Shown here: piece after piece, positions 50,152 through 59,496 of the stretch | How positions within the stretch are numbered: position 1 is the first letter of the stretch | Layout: each line of letters begins with the position of its first letter | Assembly (NCBI GenBank): GCA_037481695.1 | Contig: JBBFLE010000008.1 | Span: forward strand, 62,001-126,000 | DNA length: 64,000 nt | Origin: a bacterium | Lineage (GTDB): Bacteria; Desulfobacterota; Desulfocorpusculales; Desulfocorpusculum | Direction of reading: 5' to 3' | Notes under the pieces: model-generated | Databases searched by the model: none | What the model saw: the letters and a program-made list of their open reading frames with translations, nothing else | Told to the model about the DNA's origin: nothing | Position numbers and translations under genes: made by a program

Positions 50152-52059
50152 ATGAAGAGAAAACAGCGCAACTTTCTTTTTGCCGGGTTCCTGTTGGCAG
50201 CCACGGCCCTTCCCTTTGGGGTTCAGGCAGCCACGGTTCGCGTGGCCATACTGCCTTTCCAGGTTCACAGCGGCGAGGACCTGAGCTATCTCCAGAGGGG
50301 CATCCAGGACATGCTCTCCACCAGAGTCTCCCAGCAGGGAGCCGTACAGGTGGTGGATCGAGGCCAGATAGCCTCTCTTGAGAAGGAACTGGCCTCCGCA
50401 GTGGATGTCTCCAAGGCCGCTGCCTTGGGCTCCAAGCTGGGGGCTGATTTCGTGGTCTTTGGGAGCATCTCCAAGTTGGGGACCCACGTGAGTCTAGACG
50501 GCCAGGTGGTGGACGTGAAGGCACGTGCAACCAAGGCCAGTCTGGCAGCAGAGGCACCCAACCTGGACGGGGTAATACCCCAGGTGAGCCGCCTTGCCCA
50601 GGAAATAAGGGCCGCTGCCCTGGGACAGGCCCAGCCTGCTGCCAGGGGCGTACAGCAGAGCCAAGCGGCTCCCACTGCTTCTACCCAGCCAGCTGCGGGG
50701 CTTCCCCAGCAGCAGCTCGTTGCCCCTGCTCCTGGAGTCACATATCCGGTTCCTCCCGGTGGTTACCCGGTGCCTCCTGGAGGATTCACAGGGGGGAAGG
50801 CCGAAGAACTCTTCAGCCGTTCCGATGAGGAAGGAGGCGTGATAGTGAATCAGGGCCCGAGCATAAATCCGGCCTTCATCATGGCCTACCAGGCTGACAA
50901 GATGAGAAGGGGTTATGTGAAGACCCCAGAGCTTAACCTCTCAGATATCCAATCCTTGGATGTGGGTGATTTGGATGGGGATGGAGCCAATGAAGTCGCC
51001 ATAGCAGACGAAGAGAAGCTCCACATTTACAAGGACATCTTTGGAGATCCCAGCAAGAAGGTGGTTCTGACCCCTGTTCCTAGGCATGCAAAGATCCTCT
51101 CCATAGATGTGGCGGATGTGAATCGAAACGGCACTGCCGAGATCTATGTAACAGCCATAGTGGAAAAGGGTGAGACCATAGCCTCCGCCATAGTGGAGTA
51201 CAGAGACGGGAAGTATCAGGTCATAGCCAAAGACGTACCTTATTTCTTCAGGGTCCTAAGGAGCACTCAGGAGGGACAGATCCTCTTCGGCCAGGAAAAA
51301 AGACAGCGTTTCATGGCAGATCGGGCCAGGGATTCCATGTTCAATCCCTTCTTGAGCCCAGTGCGCCTCAGATGGGAAGGTGGAAAGCTGGTGGCCGGGG
51401 AGGAGCTGACCCTGAAAGATCCTGTGTGTATCCTGGGGCTCACTGCGGTGGATGTGGATAGAGACGGCACAGACGAGTACCTTGGCTTCGACCAGAGGGA
51501 CTATCTCAAGCTCTACAACGCCAAGGGGGGCATAGTCTGGGTCAGCTCAGATCCTTACGGCCGCACGGCCAATTTCTTCCTCAAAGATTTCAAGCAAGAG
51601 TTTCCCAGTACCGTGGACGCTCCGGACCCGAGGGTCTGGCTGCCCCCCAGGATAGTCACAGTGGACCTGGACGGGGACGGCATAGAAGAGGTGGTGGTTT
51701 GTCACAACTACGAGCCACTCAAGCTCCTGGCCAACTCCCGATTCTTCACCAAGAGCGCGGTCTTCAGCCTCTCATGGGACGGTGTGGACTTCATGGAAAA
51801 CTGGCGCACCAGGGAGATGAAGGGATATGTGGCCGACTATCAGGTCAAGGACGTAGATGGGGACGGCAAACCAGAACTGCTGGTGGGGCTTGTGTACAAG
51901 AGGGGAACCATGGATTATCTTAAGACCAACGCTGCCTTGATAGCCTTCCAGCTAAACGTGGAGAAGGCCAAGACCCCCATGGAGAGGGCCTTGAAGATGC
52001 CCGCTGCGCCCCCACCCAAAAAAGAAGATGGATCCATATTCCCCACAATTAAGTTTTGA
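50152..52059 (+). CDS. Exported CsgG/TolB-like domain protein with FG-GAP repeats
   Basis: A 635-residue exported protein. After a signal peptide (to about residue 26, VQA) comes a CsgG/TolB-N-like domain, VRVAILPFQVHSGEDLSYL through about residue 165. A Pro/Gln/Ala-rich linker follows to about 220. The rest is a beta-propeller-like region with five calcium-binding FG-GAP/VCBS motifs near residues 272, 321, 433, 504 and 566 (DLDGDG, DVNRNG, DVDRDG, DLDGDG, DVDGDG). Its likely place is the periplasm or cell surface; the function is unknown. AGGAGG precedes the ATG. Confidence 0.82.
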   Translation: MKRKQRNFLFAGFLLAATALPFGVQAATVRVAILPFQVHSGEDLSYLQRGIQDMLSTRVSQQGAVQVVDRGQIASLEKELASAVDVSKAAALGSKLGADFVVFGSISKLGTHVSLDGQVVDVKARATKASLAAEAPNLDGVIPQVSRLAQEIRAAALGQAQPAARGVQQSQAAPTASTQPAAGLPQQQLVAPAPGVTYPVPPGGYPVPPGGFTGGKAEELFSRSDEEGGVIVNQGPSINPAFIMAYQADKMRRGYVKTPELNLSDIQSLDVGDLDGDGANEVAIADEEKLHIYKDIFGDPSKKVVLTPVPRHAKILSIDVADVNRNGTAEIYVTAIVEKGETIASAIVEYRDGKYQVIAKDVPYFFRVLRSTQEGQILFGQEKRQRFMADRARDSMFNPFLSPVRLRWEGGKLVAGEELTLKDPVCILGLTAVDVDRDGTDEYLGFDQRDYLKLYNAKGGIVWVSSDPYGRTANFFLKDFKQEFPSTVDAPDPRVWLPPRIVTVDLDGDGIEEVVVCHNYEPLKLLANSRFFTKSAVFSLSWDGVDFMENWRTREMKGYVADYQVKDVDGDGKPELLVGLVYKRGTMDYLKTNAALIAFQLNVEKAKTPMERALKMPAAPPPKKEDGSIFPTIKF

Positions 52060-52087
52060 ACAAGACCCAAAGGAAAGATTCGGGTCA

Positions 52088-52121
52088 TCGGGCGGGTAAC
52101 ACAACCCGCCCGAGGATTTTT
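52088..52121 (+). terminator. Intrinsic terminator after the FG-GAP gene
   Basis: A perfect 10-bp stem, TCGGGCGGGT (52088-52097) with ACCCGCCCGA (52104-52113), has a six-base loop and is followed by GGATTTTT, 28 bases after the stop. Confidence 0.85.
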
Positions 52122-52246
52122 GGAGCAATTGCCACAGGCTGGCCTAATCCAGGAGATGCGCTTCGGCAAACACCGGCCCCTGGAATCCCAAGGATGGCCC
52201 CACGGGCACCCAGAAGGCTCCTTTTTTACTAAGAACCTGACAAGGA

Positions 52247-53176
52247 TCAACCCTTTTGAATCACATGGGGCCTTCTTGAACCAACACGCTCCATCCCCAA
52301 GGCCCTCATGATTTCGGGAAGTTTTTCCCTGGCTGCCTTTTCTCCAATGGCCACATAGTCTGGCATCTTTTGGAAATCATACCACTTGATGTTGCCCACT
52401 CCTGGATGGATGAGTATGTCTGCTCTTTGGGTTTGAATCCTGGTCAGTTCTGCCGCCATGATGTCGTCCGCCCTGAACAAGACCTCTATGCCGGAGAGTC
52501 CCTCCACATCCTCCCCAATGCACTTCTCAACATTTACTGCCAGGACCAGATCCGCCCCCAGGCTTTTTGCCGCTTCCACAGGGACCATGGCCACCACCCC
52601 GCCGTCCACAAGGAGCCTTCCTCCCAATCTGACTGCCTCAACCACCCCCGGGTAAGTACAGCTGGCATATACAGCATCTCTGAGAGAACCCTCCTTGAGG
52701 AGCACTCCCTCACCGGTTTCCAAGTCCGTTGCCATGGCGGCAAAGGGTATCCGCGTGCCCTCCATGCGCAGATCCGGAATAAAATAGGCCAGATTCTCCA
52801 GAAACTCCTCCCTAGATATCAGGTAAGGCCGGGTAAGGGCCATGGCCAGCAAGAACTCCTTCTTGATAAAAGAAGCTATGCGGCTAAAAAGCGGGGCGTC
52901 CTTGGCTCCATCTGCCTGAGCCATCAGGTTGAACCGGGCTCTTCGGAAGGTGTCGCTAGAAAGGTAGCTCTTGATCCTCTCCTCCAGCCTTCGCCCGCTA
53001 AGAGAAAGGGCATAAAACGCTCCCACCAGGGCACCTATGCTGGTGCCTGCAACACACGAGACCTGGATCCCCGCATCTTCCAGTACCTTGAGCACACCCA
53101 CATGAATGCCTCCCCTGGCCCCTCCACCACCCAGAGCCAGGCCCAGTTTGGGCTGCCTCTTTCTGCGGAAAATCAC
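52247..53176 (-). CDS. Patatin-like phospholipase (RssA type)
   Basis: A 309-residue serine lipase-like protein. The oxyanion loop is GGGGARGG near residue 16, the nucleophile serine is in GTSIGALVGAF near 46, and the catalytic aspartate is in VDGGVVAMVP. These give the Ser-Asp dyad of patatins. I take GTG 53176, behind a GGGG site; ATG 53242 and GTG 53272 would add residues unlike the family. It stands alone. Confidence 0.9.
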   Translation of the reverse strand: MIFRRKRQPKLGLALGGGGARGGIHVGVLKVLEDAGIQVSCVAGTSIGALVGAFYALSLSGRRLEERIKSYLSSDTFRRARFNLMAQADGAKDAPLFSRIASFIKKEFLLAMALTRPYLISREEFLENLAYFIPDLRMEGTRIPFAAMATDLETGEGVLLKEGSLRDAVYASCTYPGVVEAVRLGGRLLVDGGVVAMVPVEAAKSLGADLVLAVNVEKCIGEDVEGLSGIEVLFRADDIMAAELTRIQTQRADILIHPGVGNIKWYDFQKMPDYVAIGEKAAREKLPEIMRALGMERVGSRRPHVIQKG

Positions 53177-53427
53177 TTTTCTGCCCCTTTTCCCAAACTT
53201 CCCACAAGCCTTCAATCCCCAGGAGAGTCTACCCGGATTCATGTAAGTAGAAAAGGTCAAACCCCGGGGCACAGCAAAGCAAAAGGATGAAAACTTAGCC
53301 TCTTACCCTGCCCTTCATACATGTTTTGCAGCGGGACACCCTGGATCTTGGGCCACCCAGGGGCTATGCTCAATGTACATGTGTAGTTTTGATATCCTGT
53401 GGGGAATTTCTTCTGGGGGAGACTCAT

Positions 53428-54033
53428 ATGGTTTCTTTCGGCCTGATGTACGATTTTTTCATGGAGCCTCTAGATGCTCTCAAGGTTAAAGCTTGGCGCA
53501 GGTGGGTGGTTTCGGTCCAGGGGGAAAGGGTATTGGAGATCGGGGTGGGAACAGGTCTTAATCTTCCAAGATACCAGGCCAGCAAGAAGCTTTTTGTCCT
53601 GGATCCCAGAAGAGATTTTCTGATCAGGGCCCGCAGGAGGGCCAGAGCTTCCAGTTTCAATAGATCCCCTGAGTTCATGCAGGCAATGGGCGAGGGCCTT
53701 CCTTTCCAGAATGGGGTTTTCGACGCAGCAGTCTTTTCCTGGGTTCTTTGCACGGTTTTGGATCCCATGAGCACACTTCAGGAGATAAGCCGCGTGTTGA
53801 AGCCAGGAGGGACCATCAGGTTACTGGAGCATGTGAGGCTTAAAGGCGGATTGCCTGCCCTTTTCCAGGACCTCATGACCCCTGCCTGGAGCAGGCTTGC
53901 CGGTGGTTGCCATCTCAACCGAGACGCAGTCCATCTGGTTCATGAGGCAGGATTTAAGAACGTGCAGGTAGTGCAAATGCTGGGGAAAATGGTCGTGGGC
54001 ATAGAGGCCTTCAAACCGCTTGGAAACCTCTGA
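53428..54033 (+). CDS. Class I SAM-dependent methyltransferase
   Basis: A 201-residue Rossmann-fold methyltransferase. Motif I is VLEIGVGTGLNL near residue 33, motif II VLDPR, and motif IV-like FSWVLCTVLDP, followed by RVLKPGGTIRLLEHVR. This pattern is typical of UbiE-like or phosphatidylethanolamine N-methyltransferase-like enzymes. The start is ATG 53428, six bases after GGAG; upstream codons have no family match. The substrate is unknown. Confidence 0.88.
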   Translation: MVSFGLMYDFFMEPLDALKVKAWRRWVVSVQGERVLEIGVGTGLNLPRYQASKKLFVLDPRRDFLIRARRRARASSFNRSPEFMQAMGEGLPFQNGVFDAAVFSWVLCTVLDPMSTLQEISRVLKPGGTIRLLEHVRLKGGLPALFQDLMTPAWSRLAGGCHLNRDAVHLVHEAGFKNVQVVQMLGKMVVGIEAFKPLGNL

Positions 54034-54211
54034 TGGTCCTGCCCAATGACATGCCTCACGAGAAAGACCCCACCAGGAGGCCTTCCATCCAGAGAAGATG
54101 CGGAACATGTCATTTCTGGGGCTTGCGCCATGGCGCGCGCAACCTGGGATATTGATGTCTGGATACGACCTAGACGGGCCAGAGGTGTCTTCTGCCAGGT
54201 TTTGGGTAAGG

Positions 54212-54234
54212 GGGGGATCTCTGGAGGATCCCCC
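54212..54234. other. Hairpin between convergent methyltransferase and rubrerythrin genes
   Basis: GGGGGATC and GATCCCCC form an 8-bp stem around seven bases, 11 bases past the rubrerythrin stop. No T-run follows on either strand, so it is only a possible terminator or RNA-end stabiliser. Confidence 0.4.
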
Positions 54235-54245
54235 ATTCATGTTCT

Positions 54246-54743
54246 TTACTCGATCTTCTTAAAAGCCTTGGCCTTGGCCCCACATACCGGGCATGTATCA
54301 GGTGCTTCCCCTTCTGCCGTGTGCCCGCAGATGGTGCAGACCCAGTAAGGATAGGTCTCCTGGGCTTTCCCCAGGTTGTCCAGCAGTTTCTGGTAAAGGG
54401 CCGCGTGGGTCTTTTCCACCTCATTGGCATAGGTGAAGGTCCTTTCCGCCTCCTTGTTCCCCTCTGCCTTGGCAGCCTCTATCATCTCCGGGTACATCTT
54501 CTTGAACTCGTGGGTCTCCCCTGCGATGGCCTCCTGGAGGTTCTCCTTTGTACTCCTGATGCCTTTCATGGCCCTTAGGTGATTGTGGGCGTGGACGGTC
54601 TCGGCCTCGGCCGCAGCGCGAAATAGCCTGGCAGCCTGTACATAGCCCTCTTTCTCGGCCTGTGCGGCAAAGGCCAGGTACTTCCTGTTGGCTTGTGACT
54701 CACCTGCAAAGGCCTCCTTCAGGTACTGCTCGCTTTTTCCCAT
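54246..54743 (-). CDS. Rubrerythrin
   Basis: A 165-residue rubrerythrin, shorter than the one in the PerR operon. The diiron domain has AFAGESQANRKYLAFA, AEAETVHAHNH and VEKTHAALY; the C-terminal rubredoxin domain has WVCTICGH and TCPVCGAK. AAGGAGG stands eight bases before the ATG. It follows cydB by 49 bases and is probably the last gene of the rrf2-cydAB unit, linking peroxide removal to oxygen respiration. Confidence 0.95.
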   Translation of the reverse strand: MGKSEQYLKEAFAGESQANRKYLAFAAQAEKEGYVQAARLFRAAAEAETVHAHNHLRAMKGIRSTKENLQEAIAGETHEFKKMYPEMIEAAKAEGNKEAERTFTYANEVEKTHAALYQKLLDNLGKAQETYPYWVCTICGHTAEGEAPDTCPVCGAKAKAFKKIE

Positions 54744-54792
54744 TTCTCTTTCCTCCTTGGATATGGATTTAAGGAACTCGGGCGGCTCCTTT

Positions 54793-55818
54793 CTAATAGG
54801 CTTCGCCTGAAGCTGTACCCTGTTGGGCGCTCCTGGTCAAAAACAGCCTATAAGCCCATGCCTGATAGATTATCACTATGGGGACAAAAACCAATGCCAC
54901 TGCAAGCATTATCTTCAGCGTCAAAGCACTTGATGCAGAGTTATGGATCGTCAGGCTGTATGCTGCATCCAGGCTGGAGGGGATCATGGCCGGATACATG
55001 CCCACCACTCCGAAAAGAGTGGCACAGGCGATGGCCATCCCTGAGAAGGCCCAGGCCCTCCACCACTGTCGCCTGCCCAGACTCAAACGGGACAAGACCA
55101 GCCCGGCCATGGCCAATGCTGGCAAGACAAGAAGAACTGGATATGACAGATAATTCTCATAGAGGCTAGTGGCCTGGGCTGTAAAAGCTAAGAAAGATGC
55201 AGCTACTGCCAGTAGCAAAATCCAGATCCTGCGGGCCATTCGAGCAGATGAATCCTGCAAAGAAGCCCCCGTGCGTATACATAACCAAAGAGCTCCATGA
55301 TGGGCAAACAAAAGCACGAAGAGCACTCCTCCCAAGAGTCCGTAGGGATTCAGAAGGGTAAGGATGGTTCCCTGGAAGATCCCCTCCCGATCAATGGGGA
55401 TCCCCTGGAACAGGTTGGAAAAGGCCACTCCCAAAAGCAGAGCCGGGACGAAACTTCCAAGGAACAGACACCCATCCCAAAGCTTTTTCCAAGCAGCATT
55501 TTCCAGCTTTGCTCTGAATTCCAAGGCCACGGCCCTGAGAATCAGGGCAAACAGAAGAAGCATCAAGGGACTGTAAAGGGCGCTGAACATGACCGCGTAA
55601 GTGCTCGGGAAGGCTGCAAAGGTTACACCCCCTGCAGTGATGAGCCACACCTCATTGCCGTCCCAGAAAGGGGCCATGGATTCGTAGATAGCCTTTCGAT
55701 TCTCCTCGCTTTTCCCCAAAAGGGGTGAAATGGTCCCTATTCCAAGATCAAAACCATCCAACACGAAGTAAACGGCCCAAAGAATACCCCACAGAAGAAA
55801 CCAAACTGTCTCCAGCAT
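54793..55818 (-). CDS. cydB: Cytochrome bd oxidase subunit II
   Basis: A 341-residue membrane subunit with about eight hydrophobic segments. The start LLWGILWAVYFVLDGFDLGIG and the segment PFWDGNEVWLITAGGVTFAAFP are diagnostic. The true start is ATG 55818, eight bases after GAGGAGG; a 167-codon extension into cydA is spurious. It partners CydA in quinol oxidation and oxygen reduction. Confidence 0.96.
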   Translation of the reverse strand: MLETVWFLLWGILWAVYFVLDGFDLGIGTISPLLGKSEENRKAIYESMAPFWDGNEVWLITAGGVTFAAFPSTYAVMFSALYSPLMLLLFALILRAVALEFRAKLENAAWKKLWDGCLFLGSFVPALLLGVAFSNLFQGIPIDREGIFQGTILTLLNPYGLLGGVLFVLLFAHHGALWLCIRTGASLQDSSARMARRIWILLLAVAASFLAFTAQATSLYENYLSYPVLLVLPALAMAGLVLSRLSLGRRQWWRAWAFSGMAIACATLFGVVGMYPAMIPSSLDAAYSLTIHNSASSALTLKIMLAVALVFVPIVIIYQAWAYRLFLTRSAQQGTASGEAY

Positions 55819-55838
55819 GGCTGAGGCCTCCTCTTTCT

Positions 55839-57161
55839 TCAGTTTCCAGGTGTTATGGGCTCGGGCTCCGGTCCTGCCTTTATGTAACGAGCCATTAGCC
55901 AGAAGGCCAGAATCCCTATCAGAGAATAAAGCACCAGGAAGCCAACCAGGGTGAAGGCCACCTGAGATGTTGATACTGGTGAGACCGCCTCGGAGGTTCT
56001 CATGAGGCCGTATACGATCCAGGGTTGCCTTCCCACCTCTGCCACGGTCCAGCCCAAAGCACAGGCCACATAGGGCAAGGGAGTTGCCCACAGCATGAGT
56101 CTTAGGTATCCGGGGCTGGATTGCAACTTGTTTCGCTTGAACCATCCCGCCAAACTCAGCAGTACAAAAAGGCAGCCCAGGGTGACCATGAGCCGGAAAG
56201 AGAGAAAGGTAATGAGCACCGGGGGCCTGTCTTCTTTGGGGAAATCCAGGAGCCCTTTGACCGTGGCCCCGGGGTCGTGGTGGGCCAAGAGACTCATGAC
56301 TCCCGGGATCCTGCCCCATTGCAGGAGATTCCCATCATTGGAGGGGGAGGGCAGCGCCAGCAGGTAAACGGGAGCAGACGCCTGGGTTTCCCAGAGGGCC
56401 TCCAAGGCCGCCAGTTTTGTGGGCTGTTTTTCGGCCAGATCAGCCCCGTGCAGATGCCCCTCCACGAGCTCAAAGATGGAGAAGATAAGGGCCATGATCA
56501 GCCCCATTCTGAAGGATCTTGAAAAGAAGCTGGTATGCTGTTTCTTGAGGAGGTGATAGGCGCTGGCCCCCATGATCACGAATCCGGTGAGCACGTAGGC
56601 CCCGGCCACAGTGTGAAAGAATGTGAGGATGGCGTATTGCTGCGAAACCACGGCCCAGAAGTCAGTAAGCTCCGCCCTGTTGTTTCGTAGCACATAGCCC
56701 ACAGGATGCTGCATCCAGGAGTTGGCTATCAAGATCCACACAGCAGAAAGGTTTGAAGCCGCTGCCACAAGCCAGATGCTCACGCAGTGAGCCTTGGCCG
56801 AAAGCCTGTTCCAGCCCAGAGCCCAGACAGCTATGAAGGTGGACTCCAGGAAAAAGGCCGCAGTTGCCTCAATGGCCAGCAGAGATCCGAAGATGTCCCC
56901 CACATATCTGGAGTAGCCAGACCAGTTGGTACCAAACTGAAATTCCAGGGTGATCCCTGTGACCACACCCACCACGAAATTGGTGAGGAAAACTCTGCCC
57001 CAGAAACGGGCCATCCGCCGATACTCGGGATCTCCCTTGCGCACGTAAAGGGTCTCCATGATGGCTATGAGCACCGAGAGACCTAAGGTAAGGGGCACGA
57101 AGAGAAAATGAAAATAGGTTGCCACCGCAAACTGAAGCCTGGATAGAATCAATGGGTCCAT
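55839..57161 (-). CDS. cydA: Cytochrome bd oxidase subunit I
   Basis: A 440-residue haem subunit with nine or so membrane segments. RLQFAVATYFHFLFVPLTLGLS at the N-terminus carries the haem-d-side histidine; GRQPWIVYGLMRT is the quinol-site GRQPW motif. The Q-loop is short, as in the Bacillus-type subfamily. AAAGGAGG precedes the ATG. A bd oxidase in an anaerobe fits high-affinity oxygen scavenging. Confidence 0.97.
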   Translation of the reverse strand: MDPLILSRLQFAVATYFHFLFVPLTLGLSVLIAIMETLYVRKGDPEYRRMARFWGRVFLTNFVVGVVTGITLEFQFGTNWSGYSRYVGDIFGSLLAIEATAAFFLESTFIAVWALGWNRLSAKAHCVSIWLVAAASNLSAVWILIANSWMQHPVGYVLRNNRAELTDFWAVVSQQYAILTFFHTVAGAYVLTGFVIMGASAYHLLKKQHTSFFSRSFRMGLIMALIFSIFELVEGHLHGADLAEKQPTKLAALEALWETQASAPVYLLALPSPSNDGNLLQWGRIPGVMSLLAHHDPGATVKGLLDFPKEDRPPVLITFLSFRLMVTLGCLFVLLSLAGWFKRNKLQSSPGYLRLMLWATPLPYVACALGWTVAEVGRQPWIVYGLMRTSEAVSPVSTSQVAFTLVGFLVLYSLIGILAFWLMARYIKAGPEPEPITPGN

Positions 57162-57218
57162 CGGGCCTCCTTTACGTTCGAGTCTCTCCCCCTGTGTCGG
57201 AGCATTTCCACTTGGGGG

Positions 57219-57656
57219 CTACTTTGTGTTCTCTGGGCTGGCCTGGAAACAGGTTTCACCCTCCAGCAGGCTTTTGAAATTGGCCTCTGAGAGGGTCTGG
57301 CGAAGCTGCTCCCTGGCCTTGCACCATGTCTTGTGGACCATGCAGTGGGAACTTCTGGAACAACTCTCGGGTCTAAGCAGACAGTCGTTCAGGAAAAGCT
57401 CCCCCATGACCGCCTCTACCACCTCCAGGAGACTGATCTTCTCCGGGCTTCGGCTCAGGCGGAATCCTCCCCTGGCCCCTTGCAGAATCTCCACGATTCC
57501 GGCCCTGGCCAGTTGCTGGCCTATCTTGGCCAGAAATGGTTCGGGGATCTCCATGGCCTGGGCCACCGCCCATCTAGGAGTAATCTCTCCCGACTCTCTC
57601 TGGGCAAGGTAAAGAACGCACCTGACAGCATACTCACCTGCTCTGGAAAGTCTCAT
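57219..57656 (-). CDS. Rrf2-family Fe-S transcriptional regulator
   Basis: A 145-residue winged-helix regulator of the IscR/NsrR family, starting MRLSRAGEYAVRC with the recognition region IPEPFLAKIGQQLARAGIV. Cysteines at 92, 99 and 105 form a C-x6-C-x5-C pattern fit for an Fe-S cluster, and C112 is a fourth. It lies 57 bases upstream of cydA and probably controls cydAB-rbr in response to oxygen, NO or iron-sulfur status. The effector is inferred, not shown. Confidence 0.92.
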   Translation of the reverse strand: MRLSRAGEYAVRCVLYLAQRESGEITPRWAVAQAMEIPEPFLAKIGQQLARAGIVEILQGARGGFRLSRSPEKISLLEVVEAVMGELFLNDCLLRPESCSRSSHCMVHKTWCKAREQLRQTLSEANFKSLLEGETCFQASPENTK

Positions 57657-57698
57657 GCAAACCTACACTGAATTAAAGTAAATTGGATCTTGTTAGTC

Positions 57699-57727
57699 TT
57701 CTATCACATCACCAGAACCTTGTCAAC
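57699..57727 (-). promoter_or_regulatory. Candidate promoter of rrf2-cydAB-rbr
   Basis: Minus-strand TTGACA (57722-57727), 17 bases, TAGAAG (57699-57704). Between it and the start lies an AT-rich stretch (AATTTACTTTAATTCAG) that could be an Rrf2 site. Confidence 0.45.
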
Positions 57728-57867
57728 AAATTTTTTGGGGCCTCCAGGATATTTTTTAAGGATATGAAAGAAGACCTACCATCCCTGGACGGGTGGATGC
57801 TCTTGCGCGCATCCGTAAGGGGGGCCTGGCCCATTGGGGGCAGGCGTAATTGTACCCTCTCATAAGA

Positions 57868-57898
57868 CCCCAAAAACCCATAAGGTTTTTCAACGGGG
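57868..57898 (-). terminator. Terminator after comM
   Basis: AAAAACC (57872-57878) and GGTTTTT (57884-57890) pair around CATAA, flanked by CCCC and GGGG that extend the stem after a small asymmetry. The minus-strand transcript of comM ends about 10 bases before it. Confidence 0.6.
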
Positions 57899-57903
57899 AG
57901 TGG

Positions 57904-59433
57904 TCAAAATCCCGGGCGGTCTAAAGAACGGTACTGGATGGCCTCTGAGACGTGCTGGACTCTTATATCCTGAGACCCTTCCAGATCCGCTATGGTACGC
58001 GCAATTTTCAGGATGCGGCCGTAAGCTCGGGCGCTCATGCCCAAACGATCCACAGCGGTCTCCATGAGTTTTCTGGAAGGCTCATCCACAGAGCAAAACC
58101 TCCTGATGTGCCTGCTTGTCATCTGTGCATTGCAGTAAATCTTGAGTCTTTCGAACCTGAGCCTCTGTACCTCCCTGGCCGCATCCACCCTGGAGCGGAT
58201 CTCATCAGATCCCTCCAGGGCTTCTTCCCCTGCCAACTCCTGGTAGCTGAGGGCCGGCACTTCCACATGTAGGTCTATCCTGTCCAGGAGGGGTCCGGAG
58301 ATCCTTGTCCTGTATCGAATCAACTGGGGAAGGCTGCATGTGCAGGTATGCTTCGGGTCCCCGTAATACCCGCAGGGACAGGGGTTCATGGCTGCCACCA
58401 GCATGAAACGAGCTGGATAGGTAAGAGAAGATGCAGCCCTGGAAATGGTCACATGACCATCCTCCATGGGCTGGCGAAGCACCTCCAATACGTTTTTCCT
58501 GAACTCCGGGAATTCGTCCAGAAAAAGCACTCCGTTGGTGGCCAGACTAACCTCTCCGGGCTTGGGAACCGCACCCCCTCCTATGAGTCCGGCATCGGAT
58601 ATGGTGTGGTGTGGAGCCCTGAAAGGCCTTGTGCAGACCAGGGCCTTCTTGTCCGGCAACACCCCTGCCACGCTGTACACCTTGGTGGTCTCCAGGGCTT
58701 CTTCGAAGGTCATCTTGGGAAGGATCGTGGGAAGCCTCCTGGCCAGCATGGTCTTGCCTGAGCCTGGAGGCCCCACCATTATGACGTTGTGGCCTCCTGC
58801 TGCAGCTATTTCCAGGGCTCTTTTCACATGTTGCTGCCCCTTCACATCCCTGAAGTCCACATCGTAGCTCCAGCCCTGCTGAAACAGCACATCCAGGTCC
58901 ACCTCCACTCTACTCAAACTGTTTTCCCCGTTCAGAAACTCCACCACCTGGACCAGATCAGAGGCTCCAAGCACCTCCACACCATCCACCACCGCTGCTT
59001 CCTGTCCGTTCTCCACAGGAAGAATCAGCCCCCTGATGCTGCTCTGGCGGGCTGCTATTGCCATGGGCAAGGCCCCTCTGACAGGCTTTATGCGCCCGTC
59101 CAAAGAGAGCTCTCCAAGCATGACATATTCCTTGAGCAGGCCCGGGCTAACAGTGCCTTGAGCTGCAAGGATACCAACGGCTATAGGCAGGTCAAAACCA
59201 GATCCTTCTTTTTTGACATCTGCAGGAGCCAGGTTTACGGTTATCCTGTCGGGCGGGAAGCGATACCCTGCATTTTTTATGGCTGCTTTTACTCTATCCT
59301 TGGACTCCTTTACCGCAGCTTCAGGAAGCCCCACCGTGGCAAAAGCCGGAAGCCCCCTGGTGATGTCTACCTCCACCTCCACCAGAAATGCATCTATGCC
59401 CATGACAGCACTGCTCAAAACCTTGGCCAACAT
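57904..59433 (-). CDS. comM: YifB/ComM-family Mg-chelatase-like AAA+ ATPase
   Basis: A 509-residue protein with an N-terminal Lon-protease-like domain ([20 protein letters not shown]) and a Mg-chelatase-like AAA+ domain: Walker [10 protein letters not shown] near residue 218, Walker [12 protein letters not shown] near 283 and a small [15 protein letters not shown] zinc-like patch. ComM helps branch migration during natural transformation in species studied; that role here is by homology. The start is ATG 59433, seven bases after GGGGG. Confidence 0.94.
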   Translation of the reverse strand: MLAKVLSSAVMGIDAFLVEVEVDITRGLPAFATVGLPEAAVKESKDRVKAAIKNAGYRFPPDRITVNLAPADVKKEGSGFDLPIAVGILAAQGTVSPGLLKEYVMLGELSLDGRIKPVRGALPMAIAARQSSIRGLILPVENGQEAAVVDGVEVLGASDLVQVVEFLNGENSLSRVEVDLDVLFQQGWSYDVDFRDVKGQQHVKRALEIAAAGGHNVIMVGPPGSGKTMLARRLPTILPKMTFEEALETTKVYSVAGVLPDKKALVCTRPFRAPHHTISDAGLIGGGAVPKPGEVSLATNGVLFLDEFPEFRKNVLEVLRQPMEDGHVTISRAASSLTYPARFMLVAAMNPCPCGYYGDPKHTCTCSLPQLIRYRTRISGPLLDRIDLHVEVPALSYQELAGEEALEGSDEIRSRVDAAREVQRLRFERLKIYCNAQMTSRHIRRFCSVDEPSRKLMETAVDRLGMSARAYGRILKIARTIADLEGSQDIRVQHVSEAIQYRSLDRPGF

Positions 59434-59496
59434 TCGGCCGCCCCCTTCAGGGGCAAGTTGCAAAAGGCCGTCCACTGCCATGGCTCCTGGAAGGGG

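Noticed and set aside
55819-56319. Extension of cydB by 167 codons upstream
   Set aside because: It would overlap cydA; the proper CydB N-terminus and ribosome site are at 55818.
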